A DNA stretch of 64,000 nt from the NCBI RefSeq assembly GCF_003952665.1, contig NZ_CP017946.1, positions 5,847,001 to 5,911,000 on the forward strand, given 5' to 3'. Position 1 is the first letter of the stretch. Each line of letters starts with the position of its first letter. Positions 43,355 through 51,200 of this stretch are shown one piece after another. This DNA is from Bosea sp. Tri-49 (lineage in GTDB: Bacteria; Pseudomonadota; Alphaproteobacteria; Rhizobiales; Beijerinckiaceae). Under the pieces are notes generated by a model, which worked only from the letters and a program-made list of their open reading frames with translations, had not been told where the DNA came from and did not search any database. The position numbers and the translations under genes are program-made.

Positions 43355-44121
43355 GCGCGAACGCAGCTCCCGCTCTCGCGATCGAGGGTGTCGCCAAATC
43401 CTTCGGCGGGCTGAAGGTGCTGAGCGATGTCTCGGTCACGCTCGGCCAGGGCGAATGCCTCGGCTTGATCGGCCCGAACGGCGCTGGCAAGACGACGCTG
43501 TTCAACATCGTCACCGGCTTCCTCACCCCCGACCAGGGCCGCATCGCCTTTGCCGGCGAGGACATCACCAGGGCGAGGCCCGATGTCAGGGTCCGTGCCG
43601 GGCTGGTCCGCACCTTCCAGAAGAGTATGGCCTTCCCGGAGCTGAGCGTCCGCGAGAACCTGGCTTTGGCCGCGCGCTCGCGGAATGGCGAAGGTTATGG
43701 CTGGTTCGGCAGCCGCAAGGCCGTTTCGGCAGCGGACGAGGCGGCTGATGAATTGCTGACACGCGCCCAATTGCGCGAGCGGGCCGAATTGCCGGTCGCG
43801 GGCCTCTCCTATGGCGAGCAGCGCATCGTCGACGTCCTGGTCTCGCTGGCGATGCGTCCGCGCGTTCTGCTACTCGACGAGCCGACCGCCGGCCTGTCGC
43901 GCGCCGAGGGCGAGCATCTGATCGAGGTGGTGCGCACGCTCGGCGAGGACCTTTCGACCATCCTGATCGCCCATGATCTCGATATCGTCTTCGGTGTCTG
44001 CGATCGCGTCGCCGTGCTCGATCTCGGCCGGTTGATCGCCTGCGACACGCCGGACGCGATCAAGGCGCATGAGGGCGCGCAGGCCGCCTATCTCGGTGCG
44101 TCGCTCGGGGAGGCCGCATGA
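43351..44121 (+). CDS. Branched-chain amino acid-type ABC ATPase, LivG family
   Basis: The protein has 256 residues from the ATG at 43351; a longer frame from 43111 shadows livM. Walker A is GPNGAGKTT near residue 42, the signature is LSYGEQR near residue 151, and Walker B is LLLDEPTAGLS near residue 172. The LivG-specific VRTFQ Q-loop follows the Walker A region. The signature has SY instead of the usual SG, a common LivG variant. Confidence 0.9.
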   Translation: MSANAAPALAIEGVAKSFGGLKVLSDVSVTLGQGECLGLIGPNGAGKTTLFNIVTGFLTPDQGRIAFAGEDITRARPDVRVRAGLVRTFQKSMAFPELSVRENLALAARSRNGEGYGWFGSRKAVSAADEAADELLTRAQLRERAELPVAGLSYGEQRIVDVLVSLAMRPRVLLLDEPTAGLSRAEGEHLIEVVRTLGEDLSTILIAHDLDIVFGVCDRVAVLDLGRLIACDTPDAIKAHEGAQAAYLGASLGEAA

Positions 44122-44867
44122 TGTCCGCGCAAGCACAGCAACAACCGGCTGCCGCCATCTATCTCGAAGTCGCCGGGCTCGATGCCGGCTATGACGGCGT
44201 GCGCGTCCTGCACGGCGTCGACTTCTCGCTGGAGCGAGGCGAGGCGGTGGCGCTGCTTGGCCGCAACGGCGCCGGCAAGAGCACGCTCTGCTCGGCCCTG
44301 TTCGGGCTGGAGCCGCAGGTCACTGGCCGGATCGCGATCAAGGGCCGGGAAGTCACTGGCTGGCCTGGACACCGCGTCGCCCGGCTCGGCGTCGCCCTGG
44401 TGCCGCAGGGCCGCGGCGTCTACGCCAACCTCACCGTCGACGAGAACCTGACCATGGCGGCGCTGTGGTCGCGCAAGCAGCCGAACCGGCGCTGGGTCAA
44501 GGAGCGCATCTACGAGGACTTTCCGCGCCTCGCCGAGCGCCGCTCCTTCTCCAGCGGCGCGCTCAGCGGCGGCGAGCGGCAATTGCTCGCGATCGCACGA
44601 GCCCTGCTGACGCAGGCCGACTTGATCGTCCTCGACGAGCCGAGTGAGGGCCTCTCGCCTCGCGCCATCGAAGAGGTCATCATCGGCACGGTCGGGCGTT
44701 TGCGCGGTGAAGGCTACACCCTGCTGATCGCCGAGCAGAACCTCGCCATGGCGCTGAAGCTGGCCGAACGGGCGCTGGTCCTCGACCATGGCCGCGTCGT
44801 CTTCGACGGGGCCTCCGACAGGTTGATGGCCGACAAGGATCTTCAGAAAGAGCATCTCGGGCTATGA
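44118..44867 (+). CDS. Branched-chain amino acid-type ABC ATPase, LivF family
   Basis: The 249-residue nucleotide-binding subunit has Walker A GRNGAGKST near residue 50, the LivF motif VPQGRGVYANLTVDENL near residue 95, signature LSGGERQ near residue 150, and Walker B LIVLDEPSEGLS. It overlaps the LivG gene and the following dioxygenase-like gene by 4 bp each. This links uptake and enzyme genes tightly. Confidence 0.9.
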   Translation: MMSAQAQQQPAAAIYLEVAGLDAGYDGVRVLHGVDFSLERGEAVALLGRNGAGKSTLCSALFGLEPQVTGRIAIKGREVTGWPGHRVARLGVALVPQGRGVYANLTVDENLTMAALWSRKQPNRRWVKERIYEDFPRLAERRSFSSGALSGGERQLLAIARALLTQADLIVLDEPSEGLSPRAIEEVIIGTVGRLRGEGYTLLIAEQNLAMALKLAERALVLDHGRVVFDGASDRLMADKDLQKEHLGL

Positions 44868-45721
44868 GCGACGCGATCACCATCGAGCAATTGCGCTATG
44901 TCCGGCTCGGTACCGCCGACCTGAAGGGCGCGGCCGATTTCGCCTCCCGCATCCTCGGCCTGCAACTGGTCGACCGGACCGAGAGCGCCGCCTATTTCCG
45001 CTCCGATTATCGCGACCACACGCTGGTCTATGTCGACGGGCTCGACACCGGCCAGGCGATCGGCTTCGAGGTGCGCGATCCCGATGCGCTGGCCCATGCC
45101 GAGCGGGTGCTGCAGGGCGCCGGCATCGCCACCACGCGCGGCGATACCGAGGCCTGCGCCCTCAGAAAAGTCCGGCAGTTCGTCTCGTTCCCCATGGCCG
45201 CCGGCTACGATATCGAGCTCGTGGTCAGGCCGCTCGAATCCGGCTGGCGCTATCACGGCCCGCGCGATGCCGGCATCACCGGGCTGGAAGCGATCGCACT
45301 GCGTGGTACGCCGGACGCTTCCGACCAGCAGGTCTGGACGAAACTCCTCGGCGGCAAGGTCAGCGATTGGGTCGGCGAGGCTGCCTATATCCGCTTCGAC
45401 GAGGCGCATCATCGCATCGCCGTGCACCCCTCGCAGGAGAAGGGCATCCTCGCCATCGAGTTCGGCGTCGAGGACGTCGATCTCGTCATGCAGAACGCCT
45501 ATCACCTGCGCGGCGCCCAGGCTCGCATCGTCGACGGCCCCGGCCGGCGCACGGCCTCGCAGCAGCTCTTCCTGAGCTTTGCCGGTCCTGACGGCGTCAA
45601 CTTCTCCTATGTCGCCGAGGGCGAGCGGCTCGCTGCGCCGCGCCGGGCCCGGCAATTCCCGCGCAAGCGCGAATCCTTCTGCGCCTGGGGCAGCGACACC
45701 CAGCTTCCCGAATATCAGTGA
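44864..45721 (+). CDS. Extradiol dioxygenase-like (VOC) protein lacking all three iron ligands
   Basis: The 285-residue protein has two VOC halves and aligns along its whole length with the next gene product (both keep VRLGT, RYHG.RDAGITG, GPGRR/H and F.GPDG). Where the type I extradiol enzymes use His, His and Glu, this protein has Ala143, Ala197 and Ser248. It should not bind Fe(II) in the usual way. It may be an accessory or regulatory partner of the intact paralogue, a ligand-binding protein, or a non-oxygenase. The frame is intact and the gene is coupled to livF by ATGA, so it is not a pseudogene. Confidence 0.85.
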   Translation: MSDAITIEQLRYVRLGTADLKGAADFASRILGLQLVDRTESAAYFRSDYRDHTLVYVDGLDTGQAIGFEVRDPDALAHAERVLQGAGIATTRGDTEACALRKVRQFVSFPMAAGYDIELVVRPLESGWRYHGPRDAGITGLEAIALRGTPDASDQQVWTKLLGGKVSDWVGEAAYIRFDEAHHRIAVHPSQEKGILAIEFGVEDVDLVMQNAYHLRGAQARIVDGPGRRTASQQLFLSFAGPDGVNFSYVAEGERLAAPRRARQFPRKRESFCAWGSDTQLPEYQ

Positions 45722-45762
45722 AGCGTCTTCGCCGGCTTTGAACCGGCAGCGAGGAGCGACCC

Positions 45763-46620
45763 ATGATCAAGCTTGCCGATGTCTCCTATGTCCGGCTCGG
45801 GACCCGCGATCTCGAGGGCGCGACCCATTTCGCCACCGAATATCTCGGCCTCGATGTTGCTGAGCGCGCCAAGGGCTCGGTCTATTTCAAGTCGGACGAG
45901 CGCGAGCACACGCTCTGCTATTTCGAGGGCGACCCGGGCGACCAGGTCGTGTGTTTCGAGGTGGAGGAGCAGTTCCATCTCGACGAGGCCGCGGTGCAGC
46001 TCGAGGCGCTCGGCCATCCGGTCCGGCGCGGGACCGCATCGGAGGCGGCGCTGCGCAAGGTCCACGATTTCATCGCCTTCCGCGATCCGACCGGCAATCC
46101 GATCGAGCTCGCCTGGCGACCGGGCTATAGCGGGCGGCGCTATCACGGCGCGCGCGATGCCGGCATCACGGGCTTCAGCCATGTCGGAATCTGCTCCAGC
46201 GATCTCGCCCGCGACGAAGCGTTCTGGACCAAGGTGACGAACGCCCAGGTCAGCGACCGGATCGGCGACGCGCCGCTGCTGCGCATCGATGAGGTGCATC
46301 ACACCATTGCGCTGTTTCCCTCGCCCAAGCCCGGCATCCAGCACATCAACCATCAGGTCGAGACCGGCGACGACATCATGCGCTCGCACCAGTTCCTGAA
46401 GGACCGGCAGGTGCGCATGGTCTTCGGCCCGGGCCGGCACCCGACCTCCTCGGCCAAGTTCCTCTATTTCGAGGGGCCGGACGGCATGGTTTTCGAGTAC
46501 TCCAGCGGCGTGCGCGAGATCGCCGACGAACTGCTCTGGCGCGAGCGCCAGTTCATGTTCGAGCCGAAGGGCTTCTGCAAATGGGGCGCGAAGCCCAATA
46601 TCGCCGAATTCAACAAGTGA
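45763..46620 (+). CDS. Type I extradiol ring-cleavage dioxygenase (VOC family), intact metal site
   Basis: The 285-residue two-domain protein has the BphC/catechol 2,3-dioxygenase-type iron triad: His140 (GFSHVGI), His194 (GIQHIN) and Glu245 (VFEYSSG). It should open a catecholic ring next to the hydroxyls. GAGGAG precedes the ATG. The substrate could be protocatechuate or another diol that enters through the upstream importer. It differs strongly from HpaD at 54739, so the two act on different catechols. Confidence 0.87.
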   Translation: MIKLADVSYVRLGTRDLEGATHFATEYLGLDVAERAKGSVYFKSDEREHTLCYFEGDPGDQVVCFEVEEQFHLDEAAVQLEALGHPVRRGTASEAALRKVHDFIAFRDPTGNPIELAWRPGYSGRRYHGARDAGITGFSHVGICSSDLARDEAFWTKVTNAQVSDRIGDAPLLRIDEVHHTIALFPSPKPGIQHINHQVETGDDIMRSHQFLKDRQVRMVFGPGRHPTSSAKFLYFEGPDGMVFEYSSGVREIADELLWRERQFMFEPKGFCKWGAKPNIAEFNK

Positions 46621-47300
46621 GCGCGACATCGCCGCGGCCGAGCGTCGCTCAGGAGGATCTGGTCCGGAAGGCCGGGCGCGCGCTGGCGCGCCATGGCCTC
46701 GTCCATGCCTATGGCCATTGCAGCATGCGCCTCGACGAGGGGCATTTCCTGGTCTCGCCGGCAAAGCCGCCCGGGCTCGTCGCGGATCAGGATGCTTGCA
46801 GCGTCGTTCCTATCGACGGGCCGTTGCCGGACGGCGTGCTTGGCGAGGTTCGCATTCATCGCGAGATCTATCGCCGGCGGCCCGAAATCGGCGGCGTCGT
46901 GCGCTCGATGCCGCAACGGGTCATGACGCTCGGCACCGCCCGGATCACGCCGCAGCCGCGGCATGGCTTCGGCAGCTATTTTGCGCCACGCCCGCCGCTC
47001 TGGGACGATCCGCAATTGCTGCGGGATGATCAACAGGCCGCCGCCCTCGCCGAGCAGATGGGCCCGGCCCGCGCCATCGTGATGCGCGGCAACGGTGCGG
47101 TGACGGCGGGCACGAGCCTGGAAGAAGCCGTCGTGCTGACCTGGTATCTCGAGGACGCGGCGCGCGTCGAGTTCGAGGCCCGGGCGGCCGGCATTGCCGA
47201 GACCGGCGTGGTCTTCGGCGAGGCCGAGGCCGCGCAGCGCGCGACCTGGTCCGGCGCCATTCTGGAGCGGATGTGGGCCTATCTCACAGCCGCCAGGTGA
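46617..47300 (+). CDS. Class II aldolase/adducin-like protein lacking the zinc histidines
   Basis: The 227-residue product starts at a GTG overlapping the dioxygenase stop (GTGA). The fold is recognisable: ALARHGLVHAYGHCSMRL, the Glu77 region LGEVRIHREIY, and TAGTSLEEA. The HxH pair is Arg96-Ser-Met98 and the later HG is Asn159-Gly, so all three zinc His are gone; the homologue at 32329-33111 keeps them. A metal-free fold of this kind could bind a small molecule or a partner subunit. It is the last gene of the importer operon. Confidence 0.82.
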   Translation: MSATSPRPSVAQEDLVRKAGRALARHGLVHAYGHCSMRLDEGHFLVSPAKPPGLVADQDACSVVPIDGPLPDGVLGEVRIHREIYRRRPEIGGVVRSMPQRVMTLGTARITPQPRHGFGSYFAPRPPLWDDPQLLRDDQQAAALAEQMGPARAIVMRGNGAVTAGTSLEEAVVLTWYLEDAARVEFEARAAGIAETGVVFGEAEAAQRATWSGAILERMWAYLTAAR

Positions 47301-47306
47301 GAGGTA

Positions 47307-47339
47307 GGCTGAGCGGCGCCGACCCGCGCTGCTTCAGCC
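47307..47339. terminator. Weak hairpin between convergent operons
   Basis: GGCTGA at 47307-47312 pairs with TCAGCC at 47334-47339, with partial GC pairing inside. The right arm overlaps the tctA stop. Possible terminator for the importer operon. Confidence 0.35.
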
Positions 47340-48839
47340 TTGCGCGGGTTGCTTGCTCGGCTTGCCACTCCGCAGCGAGGCGATGATCGTCCAGCCGATG
47401 ATGCCGATCGTGATTGCAGCGAGGACCGCGGCGATCGGTCGGTCGACCAAGCCGATCAGCCTGCCGTCGGACTTGATCATTGAGTTGATGAAATACTCCT
47501 CCAGCAGCGGCCCGAGCACGACGCCGAGGATCACCGGCGCGACCGGGAAGTCGTTCTCCTCGAGCACGAAGGCCAGCACGCCGAAGGCAAGCATGACGCC
47601 GACATCGAACAGCGAATTGTTGATCGCGTAGGAGCCGACGATGGCGAAGAGCAGGATGATCGGCATCAATACGCGCCGCGGCACCGAGAGCACGCGCGTC
47701 GCGACCTTGATGATCGCCCAGCCGAGCGGCAGCATCAAAAGGTTGGCGATGACGAAGACCAGGAAGACCGCATAGACGTTCTGCGGATTGTTGACGAAGA
47801 TCGTCGGCCCCGGCGCCATGTTCTTCATCATCAGCACGCCGATGGCGATGGCGGTAATCGAGTCGCCGGGGATGCCGAAGACCAGGGCGGGGATCCAGGC
47901 GCCGGCGAGCGAGGAGTTGTTGGAGGCGCCGGCCTCGATCAGCCCCTCGGGATGGCCGGTGCCGAACTTCTCCGGTTCCTTCGAGAAGCGCTTGCTCATC
48001 GCATAGGACATCCAGGCCGCCATGTCGGCTCCGCTGCCCGGCTGGATGCCGATGACCGTGCCGAGCGCGCTGCCCCGGATCAACTGCCAGGGGTACTGCT
48101 TGGTCAGGCGCCACATACTGGCGAAGATCGGCCCGATCTTCTTGACCACGGCATGTGGGGCGCTGCCGTCGGAGACCATGTGCCGCATCACCTCCGAACA
48201 GGCGAACATGCCGACCATCATCGGGATCAGCGAGACGCCGCCGAGCATCTCGGTCGAGTCCATGGTGAAGCGCGGCTGGCCGGCTGGGTTGTTCATGCCG
48301 ACCATCGCGATCAGCAGGCCGATCAGCAGCGAGATGCAGGCTTTCAGCGGCGTTGAGGAGCCGATGAAGACGGCGCCGCCCAACCCGAGCATGACGATCC
48401 AGAAGAACTCGACCGAGCCGAAGCCGAGCGCGAAATCGGCGATGGCCGGAGAAGCCACCATCATCACCGCGGTGCCGAACAGGCCGCCGAGCACCGAGAA
48501 CCACAAGCCGATGCCGAGCGCGAGCTCCGGCTTGCCCTTCAGCGTCATCTGGTAGGAATCATCGACATAGGCGGCCGAGGCCGGCGTGCCCGGGATGCGC
48601 AAGAGGCAGCCCGGAATATCGCCGGAGAAGATCGCCATGGTCGAGGTGGTGACGATCGCGGCGATTGCCGGCACCGGCGGCATGAAGAAGGTCAGCGGCA
48701 CCAGGAGCGCCGTCGCCATCGTCGCCGAGAGGCCGGGGATGCAGCCGACGACGAGCCCGTAGATCGCCGAGGCGGTGATGACGAAGAGCACATAGGGATC
48801 GAGGACCATCCCCAGCGCTGTGACATAGGCGTCGAACAT
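47334..48839 (-). CDS. tctA: Tripartite tricarboxylate transporter large membrane subunit, TctA family
   Basis: The 501-residue polytopic protein has VGCIPGLSATMATALLVPL near residue 31, and IPGCLLRIPGTPASAAYVDD near residue 75, the ligand loop of TctA. The second repeat has GIQPGSGADMAAWMSYAMSK near residue 240 and FGIPGDS. It is the permease of a second, separate TTT system in this window. It lies 6 bp after tctB in a gntR-tctC-tctB-tctA operon. Confidence 0.9.
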   Translation of the reverse strand: MFDAYVTALGMVLDPYVLFVITASAIYGLVVGCIPGLSATMATALLVPLTFFMPPVPAIAAIVTTSTMAIFSGDIPGCLLRIPGTPASAAYVDDSYQMTLKGKPELALGIGLWFSVLGGLFGTAVMMVASPAIADFALGFGSVEFFWIVMLGLGGAVFIGSSTPLKACISLLIGLLIAMVGMNNPAGQPRFTMDSTEMLGGVSLIPMMVGMFACSEVMRHMVSDGSAPHAVVKKIGPIFASMWRLTKQYPWQLIRGSALGTVIGIQPGSGADMAAWMSYAMSKRFSKEPEKFGTGHPEGLIEAGASNNSSLAGAWIPALVFGIPGDSITAIAIGVLMMKNMAPGPTIFVNNPQNVYAVFLVFVIANLLMLPLGWAIIKVATRVLSVPRRVLMPIILLFAIVGSYAINNSLFDVGVMLAFGVLAFVLEENDFPVAPVILGVVLGPLLEEYFINSMIKSDGRLIGLVDRPIAAVLAAITIGIIGWTIIASLRSGKPSKQPAQG

Positions 48840-48845
48840 GGCGGC

Positions 48846-49319
48846 TTACCAACGCAAAGGTTCGAGCGGGCCCCAGGGCAATTGCACGCCGAGGGCCAGA
48901 TAGAAGATTGAGTGGATGACGAGTGCGGCCGCGAGCGAGAGCCCGATTGCGTGCAATGGCCTGGTGCCACCGGCCAGGAAAAGGACGATGAGGATCAGCG
49001 GCGCACAGATCAGGAAGCCGAACGTCTCGGCGAAAAGCATGTAGAAGATCACCGCTGCCGGGACGAGCAGCAGACGCGCAAGCGCACTGCCACTGCGGGC
49101 CCAGTCCGCAAGGCCGATCAGCGGTCCATCTTCCGTCGCGCGGGCGCCGGTGACGGCGAGGATCGCGGCGCAGAGCGCCAACAGGCCCGACAGGATCAGC
49201 GGGAAGGCCGAGGGGCCGAGCGGCTGCTGCGACGGGTTCGGCAGGCTCCAGGAAGCAGTCGCGACCAGCCCCGACAAGGCTAGGAAGACGAGGCCTCCGA
49301 AGAGATCGTTGAACTTCAT
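48846..49319 (-). CDS. tctB: Tripartite tricarboxylate transporter small membrane subunit, TctB family
   Basis: The 157-residue protein has four hydrophobic segments with the TctB pattern LFGGLVFLALSGLVATAS, then LGPSAFPLILSGLLALCA. The SAFP motif corresponds to the GPGYMPR region of the paralogue at 5803. It sits between tctC and tctA on the minus strand. The family is sequence-poor, so topology and position carry the call. Confidence 0.85.
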   Translation of the reverse strand: MKFNDLFGGLVFLALSGLVATASWSLPNPSQQPLGPSAFPLILSGLLALCAAILAVTGARATEDGPLIGLADWARSGSALARLLLVPAAVIFYMLFAETFGFLICAPLILIVLFLAGGTRPLHAIGLSLAAALVIHSIFYLALGVQLPWGPLEPLRW

Positions 49320-49392
49320 GATGGGCTCGGTATGCGCGATGGAAACGGGCGCGGCGGAGCTGCCGCGCCCTGGTCATGCGAAGAGCGGCCGA

Positions 49393-50361
49393 CTACTGGC
49401 GCAGGCGCAGGCCGAGCGCGCCCATGATCTCGCCGTTGTTCTTATGCTGCGTGGCGAGGAAGCTGCCGAAGGCCGGGCCCTTGGCGAAGGCGTAGCCGAA
49501 GCCGCGCTCGGCCAGGAACGACTTGTAGGCCTGGGAGTTCGCGACCTTCTCCGTCGCTTCGACGAGGCGGGCCGTCACATCGGCCGGCAGGCCGGCCGGG
49601 GCGGCGAGGCCGCGCCAGGTGCCGCCCTCATAGTCCTTGCCGATCGCGTCCTTGACCGTCGGCACGGCCGGGAAGGCGCCGATCTTCTCCTTCGACATCA
49701 CCGCCAGCGACTTGACGCGGCCGGCATCGAACATCGGCTTACCCTCGGGCAGGGAGGAGGGGACGATCTGGACGCCGCCCGAGGCCAGTTCCTGGAAGCC
49801 GGGAGCCGCGCCCTGGCTGGGCACGACGACGACCGCCTTGGGATCGATGCCTTCGAGCTGCATCAGGCCGGCGAAGGCGAGGTGGTAGGCCGCTCCCGCG
49901 CCCATGCCGGAAAGCTTGTACTTGCCGGCCGGCTGCTTCTTGATGTCGTCGAGCGCGGCGCGCAGATCGGCCCAGGGCGAGTTCGCCGCGACGTTGAAGG
50001 CGGCGGAATCGAAGTTCACCAGCGCGATCGGGGTGAGCTTCTCATAGGTGAAGGGCGCGGTGTTCGACCAGTAGAAGGTCGTGACCTCGGCCGTGGCAAG
50101 GCCGATCGTGTAGCCGTCCGGCTTGGCATTGACGATCTCGGTGTGGCCGACCACGCCGCCGCCACCGGTGCGGTTGACGACATTGACCGGCTTGCCGAGC
50201 TCCTTCTCCAGCCCGGCGGCGAGGATGCGGGCGACGGCATCGGTGCCGCCGCCTGCGGCCCAGGGCACGACCAGCGTGACCGGGCGCTCGGGCCAGGCGG
50301 CGAAGGCGGGCAGCGACACGCCCGCGACGGCAGCAGCGAGCAGCAGTTTTGCGAGTTTCAT
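49393..50361 (-). CDS. tctC: TctC/Bug-family periplasmic substrate-binding protein
   Basis: The 322-residue product has a Sec-type signal (MKLAKLLLAAAVAGVSLPAFA) cleaved near residue 21. Bug motifs follow: RPVTLVVPWAAGGGTDAVAR and VNVVNRTGGGGVVGH, with DGYTIGLATAE. It serves the TctAB pair encoded downstream. Its start overlaps the gntR stop by 4 bp, so the regulator and the transporter are cotranscribed. Confidence 0.9.
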   Translation of the reverse strand: MKLAKLLLAAAVAGVSLPAFAAWPERPVTLVVPWAAGGGTDAVARILAAGLEKELGKPVNVVNRTGGGGVVGHTEIVNAKPDGYTIGLATAEVTTFYWSNTAPFTYEKLTPIALVNFDSAAFNVAANSPWADLRAALDDIKKQPAGKYKLSGMGAGAAYHLAFAGLMQLEGIDPKAVVVVPSQGAAPGFQELASGGVQIVPSSLPEGKPMFDAGRVKSLAVMSKEKIGAFPAVPTVKDAIGKDYEGGTWRGLAAPAGLPADVTARLVEATEKVANSQAYKSFLAERGFGYAFAKGPAFGSFLATQHKNNGEIMGALGLRLRQ

Positions 50362-51104
50362 GGCGTTTCTCCCGGTTCGGTTTTTTTGTTTGGGTTGGTT
50401 CCACCCGCCAAAGCAGGGTTGGAGAGCATGTGGCGGCTCGTGTAGCCGAGGACGCGCCGCATCGCCTGGTTAGCCCGCTCGGCATCGCCCTCGGCGATCG
50501 CCTCGACGACCGCGGCATGGTTGGCGAGGTTGCCGGCGAAGACGTCGACGGTGAAATCGAACATCGTGCTGAGGATCGTATCGATCGCGCCGCGGAAGCT
50601 GCGCAGGATCGGGTTGTTGGTGGCGTCGAGGATCGCGAGATGGAAGCGCTTGTCGGCGGCGATGGCGGCTTGCGGATCGTCCTGACCGGCTTCCATAGCG
50701 GCCAGCGCCGCGCGAATGCTGGCGAGATCCGCGGGCGTGGCGCGGATCGCTGCCAGGGCCGCAGCCTCCGGCTCGATGATCTCGCGCGTCTCTTCCAGAG
50801 CGAGCAGCAGCGCACGGTCGAGCCCGTCCTCGCTGCGCATCCAGCCGAGCACCTCGCGGTCGAGCAATGCCCAGTCGTGCTGGGGGCGCACCTGCGTGCC
50901 GTGGCGTGGCCGCACGGTGAGCAGGCCCTTGGCGACGAGGATCTTGACGGCTTCGCGAACGACGCTGCGGCCGACACCGTAGCGCTCGGCCAGCTCGGGT
51001 TCAGCCGGCAACACGGTTCCCGAAGCGATCTCGCCACGCACGATCGCAGCCCCGAGTGCCGCAACCATCGCGCCGATCTTTCCTGGCTTGCTGCCGCGCT
51101 GCAT
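50358..51104 (-). CDS. GntR/FadR-family regulator with FCD domain
   Basis: The 248-residue product has the winged helix IVRGEIASGTVLPAEPELAE, then YGVGRSVVREAVKILVAKGL, and an FCD domain with ADKRFHLAILDATNN and HAAVVEAI. It heads the tctCBA operon and is divergent from the lyase gene at 51201. The 13-base palindrome at 51168-51180 is a likely operator, so it probably represses both directions in the absence of the imported acid. Confidence 0.88.
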   Translation of the reverse strand: MQRGSKPGKIGAMVAALGAAIVRGEIASGTVLPAEPELAERYGVGRSVVREAVKILVAKGLLTVRPRHGTQVRPQHDWALLDREVLGWMRSEDGLDRALLLALEETREIIEPEAAALAAIRATPADLASIRAALAAMEAGQDDPQAAIAADKRFHLAILDATNNPILRSFRGAIDTILSTMFDFTVDVFAGNLANHAAVVEAIAEGDAERANQAMRRVLGYTSRHMLSNPALAGGTNPNKKTEPGETP

Positions 51105-51167
51105 GCCCTGTTCGCCTCCCGTGGCAGGAAACTGTCACGGTCAGGGCTTGCGCGCAAGCATTCATCT

Positions 51168-51180
51168 GATGTTTAACATC
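51168..51180. promoter_or_regulatory. FadR-type operator candidate
   Basis: GATGTTTAACATC is a perfect inverted repeat of six bases around a central T. It lies inside a longer repeat in which ATCTGAT occurs twice in direct orientation (51164-51170, 51178-51184). It is 20 bp upstream of the lyase start and 63 bp from the gntR start. Position favours steric repression. Confidence 0.6.
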
Positions 51181-51200
51181 TGATCATTGGAGGCGACGTC

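Noticed and set aside
44864..45721. The ligand-less VOC gene as a pseudogene
   Set aside because: No stop or frameshift, strong coupling to livF, full length equal to the intact paralogue, and normal conserved blocks outside the metal site.
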